From: Gemmatimonadota bacterium
GTDB lineage: Bacteria > Gemmatimonadota > Gemmatimonadetes > Longimicrobiales > Gaopeijiaceae
Assembly (NCBI GenBank): GCA_018678395.1
Contig: JAHHMJ010000034.1
Coordinates: 1-10,247 of the forward strand
Length of the DNA stretch: 10,247 bases
Reading direction: 5' to 3'
Part shown: positions 5,524 to 10,247 of the stretch, piece after piece
How positions within the stretch are numbered: position 1 is the stretch's first letter
Layout of the letters: every line of letters starts with the position of its first letter
Notes under the pieces: generated by a model
Told to the model about the DNA's origin: nothing
Database searches by the model: none
What the model saw: only the letters and a program-made list of their open reading frames with translations
Position numbers and translations under genes: made by a program

Positions 5524-6846
5524 GTGGGAGACATGGATCGTCGCCGGTTTCTGGAGCTCACCGGCGCGGGTGCCGGGGCCGTGGTCGCCGGCGTCGCCTC
5601 GCCGTCGGACGCGCGGGCCGAGGGGCCCGAGACTCCCGAGGCGTCCCCCCGACGCGCGCCCTTCGTGCGGGTCGGACAGGCTCCGGACGTATGCGTGATC
5701 GGGGCCGGTGCGTTCGGCCTGTGGAGCGCGCTCGAGTTGCAGCGCCTGGGCGCCACCGTCGAGGTCGTCGACCTGTACGGTCCCGGCAACTCGCGCGCGA
5801 CCTCGGGCGGTGAGACCCGAGGGGTCCGCACCAGCTACGGCGACCGCCCCCACGGTCCCCAGTGGGGCCGGTGGGCGAACGAGGCGATCAGGCGCTGGAA
5901 GGCGTGGGACGAGGAGCACTCGGGCCGCGAGGTGGCGCCGTTCTTCTACACGACGGGCGACCTGATCCTGCGCGCGGAGATGCAGCCGTATCTGGAGCGG
6001 ACCATGGCGCTCTGGGACGATCTCGGCGTCGAGTACGAACAGCCGTCGATGGACGTCGTCGCCCGCGAGTTTCCGCAGATCCGCTCAGACGACATGACGG
6101 TCGCCCTCTACGAGCCGCAGGCCGGTGTGGTCCGTGCCCGTCGGGTCATGGAGTCGGTCGCGACGGTCTTCCAGCGCGAAGGCGGTACGGTGACGATCGG
6201 CCGGGCGGCCCCCGGGCGTGTCGATGCCGGCCGGCTCACCGAGGTGACCGTAGAAGGCGGTGACCCGATTTCGGCCGGTACCTACCAGTGGGCCTGCGGT
6301 CCCTGGCTCGCGAAGGTGCTCCCGAACCCGATGGAGGGCCGTCTGCGCATTCCGATGGGCCACGTCTTCTACTTCGGAACGCCGCCGGGAAGCAACGCGT
6401 TCAACTGGCCGAACTTCCCGAGCTACGGGGTGCCCGGTTGCACGGGCTGGCCGGCTCTGCCGCCCGACCATCGCGGATTCCGCGTGCGTACGGGGGGACG
6501 GCCGCCGGAGGACCCCGATGTCTCGCAGCGGGGCGTCATTCCGGAGGAAGGGTTGCAGCGTGGAATCGACTTCGTGAAGGAGCGCTTCCCGCTGCTGGCC
6601 GACGCACCGATCCTGGAGACCCGCGCCTGCCACTACGAGAGCGGGCCGAGTCGCAATTTCGTCGTCGACGTTCACCCCGAGTGGGAGAACGCCTGGATCA
6701 CGGGGTGCGGCTCTGCCGAGGCGTTCAAGCAGGGGCCGGTGCTGGGCGATTACATCGCCCACCGCATCATGGGTCAGGATCTGGAACCCGAGCTGGCCGA
6801 GGGCTTCCGCCTTCCCGAGGAGACATTCGAGTCGGACGAGGGATGA
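5524..6846 (+). CDS. Tat-exported FAD oxidoreductase of the monomeric sarcosine oxidase (DAO) family
   Basis: The 440-residue product begins with a twin-arginine signal (DRRRFLEL at 5-12, Ala-rich core, likely cut near ARA at 34), so it is exported folded with its flavin. GAGAFG at 60-65 is the Rossmann FAD motif. Compared from memory with monomeric sarcosine oxidase (MSOX), ETRGVR gives R99/R102 (MSOX R49/R52), Cys369 with Tyr371 matches the covalent-FAD Cys315 and Tyr317, and K402 in AFKQG matches Lys348. The segment holding the O2-activating Lys265 reads GFRVRTGG here, giving Arg320, so a dehydrogenase using cytochromes seems more likely than an oxidase. The GTG start has GGAGG ten bases upstream (5509-5513). 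An ATG three codons later is possible and keeps the Tat motif. It follows the PQQ gene after two bases and overlaps DUF4212 by ATGA. An amino or N-methyl acid substrate is inferred. Confidence 0.88.
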   Translation: MGDMDRRRFLELTGAGAGAVVAGVASPSDARAEGPETPEASPRRAPFVRVGQAPDVCVIGAGAFGLWSALELQRLGATVEVVDLYGPGNSRATSGGETRGVRTSYGDRPHGPQWGRWANEAIRRWKAWDEEHSGREVAPFFYTTGDLILRAEMQPYLERTMALWDDLGVEYEQPSMDVVAREFPQIRSDDMTVALYEPQAGVVRARRVMESVATVFQREGGTVTIGRAAPGRVDAGRLTEVTVEGGDPISAGTYQWACGPWLAKVLPNPMEGRLRIPMGHVFYFGTPPGSNAFNWPNFPSYGVPGCTGWPALPPDHRGFRVRTGGRPPEDPDVSQRGVIPEEGLQRGIDFVKERFPLLADAPILETRACHYESGPSRNFVVDVHPEWENAWITGCGSAEAFKQGPVLGDYIAHRIMGQDLEPELAEGFRLPEETFESDEG

Positions 6847-7112
6847 GCCGTTCGGCGGAGGCGTACTGGCGCGCGAACGTGCGCCTGGTGCTCCTGCTGC
6901 TCGCCGTCTGGTTCGCCGTGTCGTACGGCGCGGGCATCCTCTTCGTCGACGTTCTGGACCGGTTCACCTTGCCCGGCACCGAAGTGCCGCTCGGGTTCTG
7001 GTTCGCACAACAGGGCAGCATCTACGTCTTCGTTGCGCTGATCTTCGTGTACGTCGTCCGCATGAACCGCATGGACCGCGAGTTCGGCGTGGACGAGGGA
7101 GACGACACGTGA
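6843..7112 (+). CDS. DUF4212 small subunit of a sodium:solute symporter
   Basis: The 89-residue membrane protein has two hydrophobic segments (about 14-36 and 57-73) separated by a loop with FTLPG and PLGFWFAQQGS, followed by the basic-acidic tail RMNRMDREFGVDE. This is the hallmark architecture of the DUF4212 (putative solute:sodium symporter small subunit) family, which is encoded directly before VC_2705-type symporters. It overlaps the flavoprotein stop by ATGA and the symporter start by GTGA, so it is probably made in fixed ratio with both. Its molecular role is not established in the family; an accessory subunit for assembly or stability of the transporter is the usual assumption. The short length and the pairing make the identification firm. 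Confidence 0.9.
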   Translation: MSRSAEAYWRANVRLVLLLLAVWFAVSYGAGILFVDVLDRFTLPGTEVPLGFWFAQQGSIYVFVALIFVYVVRMNRMDREFGVDEGDDT

Positions 7113-8830
7113 ACGTCCAGGCGTGGACCTTCACGCTCGTCGGTCTGACCTTCGCGCTCTACATCGCCGTCGCCATCTGGTCGCGGGCGCGGTCGACCAG
7201 GGACTTCTACGTCGCGGGCACCGGGGTCTCCCCGCTCGCCAACGGGATGGCGACGGCGGCCGACTGGATGTCCGCAGCGTCGTTCCTGTCGATGGCCGGA
7301 CTGATCTCGTTCCAGGGGTACGACGGCTCCGTGTACCTCATGGGGTGGACCGGGGGCTACGTCCTCCTGGCGCTGCTTCTGGCACCCTACCTGCGGAAGT
7401 ACGGGGCGTTCACGGTGCCGGACTTCGTGGGCGATCGGTACTACTCGCAGGTCGCTCGCTTCGTCGCCGTGATCTGCGCCCTCTTCGTCTCGTTCACCTA
7501 CGTCGCCGGGCAGATGCGCGGTGTGGGGATCGTCTTCGGGCGATTCCTCGAGGTGGACGTCGGTGTAGGCGTCCTGATCGGGATGGGGATCGTCTTCTTC
7601 TACGCGGTTCTCGGCGGAATGAAGGGGATCACGTACACGCAGGTCACGCAGTATTGCGTCCTGATCTTCGCCTACCTCGTGCCCGCCATCTTCCTCTCGA
7701 TGCTCATCACGGGGAACGTGGTGCCGCAGTTCGGATTCGCGGGAACCGATCTGGCCAGCGGCCTGCCGTTGCTGGAGCGCCTCGACGGGTTGCACCAGGA
7801 GTTGGGCTTCGCGGCCTACACGGACGGCAGCAAGTCGACCATCGACGTCTTCTTCATCACGGCGGCCCTGATGGTGGGCACGGCCGGACTCCCCCACGTC
7901 ATCATCCGGTTCTACACGGTCCCCCGGGTTCGGGACGCCCGCATCTCGGCCGGTTGGGCCCTGCTGTTCATCGCGGTCCTGTACACGACCGCTCCGGCGG
8001 TCGCCGCCTTCGCGCGTACGAACCTGTTGACCACGGTGAGTGACCGCCCGTACGCCGAGGCGCCCGAGTGGTTCACGACGTGGGAGGGCGTGGGGCTCAT
8101 GGGCTTCGACGACGTCAACGGTGACGGGACCATCCAGTACGTGGGGCCGAACGCGGTCGATGCGAGCGGTGCACCCGTACGGAATGAGCTCACGATCGAC
8201 CGGGACATCATGGTGCTGGCCAATCCCGAGATCGCGGGGCTTCCGGACTGGGTCGTCGGCCTGGTGGCCGCGGGCGGACTGGCGGCCGCACTCTCGACCG
8301 CCGCGGGTCTTCTCCTCGTCGTCTCCTCGGCGGTGAGCCACGACCTGCTCAAGCGCGGATTCCGACCGGACATCAGCGAGCGCGGCGAGTTGATCGCGGC
8401 TCGGGTGAGCGCCGGTGTGGCGGTGGTGGTCGCGGGTTGGCTCGGGATCAACCCGCCGGCCTTCGTGGCCGAAGTGGTCGCCTTCGCCTTCGGGCTCGCC
8501 GCGTCGTCGTTCTTCCCGGTGATCCTGCTCGGCATCTTCTCGCGGCGCATGAACCGGGAGGGGGCGATCGCCGGGATGGTCACGGGCATCACGTTCACGG
8601 CGGCCTACATCGTCTATTTCAGCTTCGTGAATCCTGCGGCGGACACCCCCGAGCACTGGTGGTTCGGCATCTCCCCGGAGGGCATCGGTGGGGTCGGGAT
8701 GGTCCTGAACTTTGCGGTCGCGTGGATGGTGTCGCGCGTCACGCCCCCACCGCCCGAGCCGGTCCAGATCATGCTCGACAAGATCCGCGTTCCACGGGGC
8801 GCCGGGGCCGCGCACGAGATTTCGGCCTAG
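7109..8830 (+). CDS. Sodium:solute symporter, VC_2705 subfamily (SSS family)
   Basis: The 573-residue inner-membrane transporter of the sodium:solute symporter family couples Na+ entry to solute uptake. The early helix with ATAADWMSAASFLSMAGL (48-65) and the later GGLAAALSTAAGLLLVVSSA (389-408) are characteristic of the acetate-permease-like branch and line the substrate and Na+ sites in relatives. The family normally has about 13 helices, and the hydrophobic profile fits. A loop of roughly 50 residues includes DDVNGDGTIQY (334-344), an EF-hand-like half site, then NELTIDRDIMVLANPE, typical of VC_2705 proteins. The GTG start has GAGGGAG seven bases upstream (7095-7101) and overlaps DUF4212 by GTGA. 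As the last gene of the oxidative operon it probably imports the product or substrate of the exported dehydrogenases. Relatives carry monocarboxylates, but the solute here is unknown. Confidence 0.92.
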   Translation: MNVQAWTFTLVGLTFALYIAVAIWSRARSTRDFYVAGTGVSPLANGMATAADWMSAASFLSMAGLISFQGYDGSVYLMGWTGGYVLLALLLAPYLRKYGAFTVPDFVGDRYYSQVARFVAVICALFVSFTYVAGQMRGVGIVFGRFLEVDVGVGVLIGMGIVFFYAVLGGMKGITYTQVTQYCVLIFAYLVPAIFLSMLITGNVVPQFGFAGTDLASGLPLLERLDGLHQELGFAAYTDGSKSTIDVFFITAALMVGTAGLPHVIIRFYTVPRVRDARISAGWALLFIAVLYTTAPAVAAFARTNLLTTVSDRPYAEAPEWFTTWEGVGLMGFDDVNGDGTIQYVGPNAVDASGAPVRNELTIDRDIMVLANPEIAGLPDWVVGLVAAGGLAAALSTAAGLLLVVSSAVSHDLLKRGFRPDISERGELIAARVSAGVAVVVAGWLGINPPAFVAEVVAFAFGLAASSFFPVILLGIFSRRMNREGAIAGMVTGITFTAAYIVYFSFVNPAADTPEHWWFGISPEGIGGVGMVLNFAVAWMVSRVTPPPPEPVQIMLDKIRVPRGAGAAHEISA

Positions 8831-8849
8831 TCGAGCCGAGGGGCTTCGA
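8831..8849 (+). terminator. Weak hairpin directly after the symporter gene
   Basis: TCGAGCC (8831-8837) can pair with GGCTTCGA (8842-8849), with one bulged base and a short loop, starting on the base after the symporter stop. No T-tract follows. It is the only stem I can find at the end of the six-gene operon and may slow or stop transcription, but support is thin. The rest of the 158-base gap to the receiver gene shows no clear promoter or further gene. Confidence 0.2.
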
Positions 8850-8988
8850 TCTCCCGTCGGAAGCGCGGACCCGGACGGGTGGAACCCGTTTCGAGATCGT
8901 AGCGAGCCGAGTCTTCAGCTTGCCCCCCGCAGGCCGATATTCCGGGGGGAGCGGGGAGTTCACCTCCGCCACCCCCAGCCCCCCTCCG

Positions 8989-9426
8989 ATGTCGCCCCAT
9001 CCCGATGCCACCCCGGCTCCTTCTTCGGCGCCGTCTTCCGAAGCCGTCCCGCGCGCGCGCCTGCTCGTCGTGGACGACGAAGCGATGGTCATCCGGGTCC
9101 TCGGACGGGTCATGGAGAGGGCCGGTTTCGACGTCACCGTGCTCACCGATCCGCGCGAAGCCTTGCGGCAGATTCGAGAGAATCCCCAGGGTTACGACGT
9201 GATGCTCACCGACATGTCCATGCCGGGCATGACGGGCATCGAGTTGGCGCGAGGCGCCACGGCGGCCGGAGCGACCTGGCCTGTGGTGCTTCTGTCCGGG
9301 TGGATCGATACGGAGGCAGAACGGGAAGCCCGCGCGGCGGGGATCGCTCGGGTGCTGTCCAAGCCGATCCAGACCGAGGACCTCGTAGCCGCGATCCGCG
9401 ACGTCACGAAGACCACGCGGCATTGA
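8989..9426 (+). CDS. Stand-alone response regulator receiver domain protein
   Basis: The 145-residue product is one CheY-like receiver domain after a Pro/Ser/Ala-rich stretch (1-22), with no output domain. LLVVDDE gives the acidic pocket D29/D30, LTDMSMPGMTG gives the phosphoacceptor D75, LLSG gives the switch Ser103, and SKP gives Lys125. All catalytic residues are present. The aromatic switch residue usually found before the Lys is replaced by aliphatic residues (RVLSKP), which may change how phosphorylation is relayed. The frame is open far upstream inside the symporter gene, but ATG 8989 is the sensible start because homology begins shortly after. No good Shine-Dalgarno sequence precedes it, and a TTG at 8920 is an alternative. 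No histidine kinase is nearby. It may belong to a phosphorelay encoded elsewhere. Its stop is nine bases from the converging gene. Confidence 0.87.
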   Translation: MSPHPDATPAPSSAPSSEAVPRARLLVVDDEAMVIRVLGRVMERAGFDVTVLTDPREALRQIRENPQGYDVMLTDMSMPGMTGIELARGATAAGATWPVVLLSGWIDTEAEREARAAGIARVLSKPIQTEDLVAAIRDVTKTTRH

Positions 9427-9435
9427 TCGGCGCGC

Positions 9436-9449
9436 TCAGCCGCCGCTGA
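9436..9449. terminator. Short perfect inverted repeat at the second convergent junction
   Basis: TCAGC (9436-9440) pairs with GCTGA (9445-9449) around CGCC. The left arm contains the stop codon of the minus-strand repeat protein, and the site lies ten bases past the receiver gene stop. The stem has only five pairs and no T-tract, so a terminator role rests on position alone. Confidence 0.2.
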
Positions 9450-10247
9450 CCGCCAGCTTGAGGGCGAACCCGTCCTGATCCCCGGCGCGCTGTCCCTGGG
9501 CGGCCCCGGTCGTGATCGGGAAGTCGTCCGACGCCGTGCCGCCCACGATGTAGACGCCGCCGTCGGGCCCGATGTCCACGCCCCGGGCATTGTCCGAGCC
9601 GGAACCCCCGAGGTAGGTCCCGTAGAGCAGGGTGCCGGAGGCGTCCAGGATCACCAGGAAGCCGTCCTGCCCACCCCCGAGGGTCTCCTGAAGCGCGCCC
9701 GCGGTGGTCGGGAAGTCGGGTGAAGAGGTCGCGCCGACTGCGTAGATGCGTCCCTGTGCGTCGACCGCGCGGTCCACGACCACGTCGTCCTGGCTTCCGC
9801 CGAGGTGACGAAGGAACGTGAGTCCGGAGCCGGTCGCGTCGACGAGTCCGACCCAACCGTCCGAGGTGCCCTGGAACGACCCGCTCGCGCCTCGGAAGTC
9901 GGCCGACGTCGTGACGCCACCCACCACGATCGCGCCGTCGGGCATGAACGCGTTGCGGTGTTTCGCTTCGTCTTCGCCGCTTCCGCCGAAGAAGGTGCCG
10001 TAGCGGAACTCCCGGCCGTCGTCGCTGATGCGGACGAGAAAGCCGTCCCGGGCTCCACTCCAGTCGCGCCAGGGAGCACCCTCGGTCGTCGGGAAGTCCG
10101 CGGAGAACGCGATTCCGCTGAGGATGATCTCGTCGCCGACGACGTTCACGGACAGGCCGACCTCACTGAATTCGGAGTTGTTTCCGCCGACCAGCGTGCT
10201 GAAGACCGGGCCGTTACCGTCGGCGCGCCATCGGAGCACCATCACGT
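9436..10247 (-). CDS. SBBP-repeat beta-propeller protein, C-terminal part only
   Basis: The reading frame is open to the right edge. The GTG/ATG codons at 10240-10245 sit inside what looks like a repeat unit, so I treat the gene as lacking its 5' end. About 269 residues are visible, made of four tandem units of 62-68 residues. Each follows the SBBP (seven-bladed beta-propeller) pattern: a hydrophobic strand, YGT.LGGSG-like turn, D..G.IY..G, T.S.DFPTT, then GG.QDG leading into the next unit. The fourth unit is followed by FALKLAVSGG and the stop, with no sorting or anchoring domain. Such proteins are normally secreted or surface-exposed, and their ligands are mostly unknown. Any signal peptide would be off the window. 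It converges on the receiver gene with nine bases between stop codons. I see no link to the oxidative operon. Confidence 0.85.
   Translation of the reverse strand, partial: VMVLRWRADGNGPVFSTLVGGNNSEFSEVGLSVNVVGDEIILSGIAFSADFPTTEGAPWRDWSGARDGFLVRISDDGREFRYGTFFGGSGEDEAKHRNAFMPDGAIVVGGVTTSADFRGASGSFQGTSDGWVGLVDATGSGLTFLRHLGGSQDDVVVDRAVDAQGRIYAVGATSSPDFPTTAGALQETLGGGQDGFLVILDASGTLLYGTYLGGSGSDNARGVDIGPDGGVYIVGGTASDDFPITTGAAQGQRAGDQDGFALKLAVSGG
9469..10247 (-). repeat. Four tandem SBBP-type protein repeats
   Basis: Units in coding order lie at 10247-10042 (5' incomplete), 10041-9856, 9855-9661 and 9660-9469. Each ends in a DG pair: ARDG, TSDG, GQDG and DQDG. Units 1, 3 and 4 keep DFPTT or DFPIT; unit 2 has SADFRGAS instead, so it has diverged most. 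Similarity is at protein level; I see no long exact DNA repeat. Confidence 0.7.

Noticed and set aside
7022..8815. A 597-codon open frame on the minus strand opposite the symporter
   Set aside because: Its composition is dominated by Arg, Asp, His and Glu with no fold signature. It mirrors the symporter codons and has no credible start site.
8437..8988. In-frame extension of the receiver gene back into the symporter
   Set aside because: The extra residues are out-of-frame symporter sequence. The receiver fold starts shortly after ATG 8989.
586..9436. The 13-base identity TGATCGGCGCGCT at 586-598 and 9424-9436 as a repeat element
   Set aside because: About one 13-base match is expected by chance in 10 kb, more with GC bias. 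Only its placement at both convergent junctions is notable, so I mention it in a finding but do not call a repeat.
1..10247. CRISPR arrays, tRNA/rRNA genes, transposases, integrases or attachment sites
   Set aside because: Reading both strands I found no direct-repeat array, no recognisable RNA gene and no mobile-element protein. A tRNAscan or IS search was not possible here.

Overview
The window is uniformly GC-rich, with compact genes, GTG as well as ATG starts, lipoprotein, Tat and Sec export signals, and an SBBP-type beta-propeller protein. This fits an aerobic Gram-negative bacterium with c-type cytochromes. Gemmatimonadota or a similar high-GC environmental phylum is my best guess, but it is a guess from style and gene content, not from a marker gene. 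I see no rRNA, tRNA, CRISPR array, insertion sequence or phage gene.

Layout. (1) 11-565 (+): a small exported protein with a beta-barrel-like composition. (2) 597-2368 (-): a two-gene operon with a GTGA overlap, encoding a two-domain VOC ring-cleaving dioxygenase (MhqO/LinE/PcpA type) followed by a serine alpha/beta hydrolase (MhqD/YpfH type). Such pairs are associated with hydroquinone or catechol turnover and quinone-stress defence. (3) 2369-2529: a divergent control region holding the only AT-rich island I noticed, with two interlocked promoter candidates and an imperfect palindrome. (4) 2530-8830 (+): a tightly packed six-gene operon. Its genes encode a lipoprotein cytochrome c, a second paralogous exported cytochrome c, a lipoprotein PQQ-dependent dehydrogenase, a Tat-exported flavoprotein of the monomeric sarcosine oxidase family, a DUF4212 membrane protein, and its partner sodium:solute symporter of the VC_2705 subfamily. 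Four of the five junctions are 4-base stop/start overlaps and the fifth is a 2-base gap. (5) 8989-9426 (+): a stand-alone receiver domain. (6) 9436-10247 (-): the C-terminal end of an SBBP/beta-propeller repeat protein that runs off the right edge.

How the genes may work together (inference). The PQQ enzyme and the flavoprotein would oxidise substrates outside the cytoplasm and pass electrons to the two small cytochromes c. The DUF4212/SSS pair would then import the oxidation product, probably an organic acid, with sodium. The flavoprotein keeps the carboxylate-binding Arg/Lys and the flavin-linking Cys of sarcosine oxidase, but appears to have lost the oxygen-activating Lys. That would suit a cytochrome-linked dehydrogenase rather than an oxidase. 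The substrate cannot be read from the sequence. The palindrome between the two operons suggests, without proof, that the quinone-handling operon and the quinoprotein operon share a regulator not encoded in this window.
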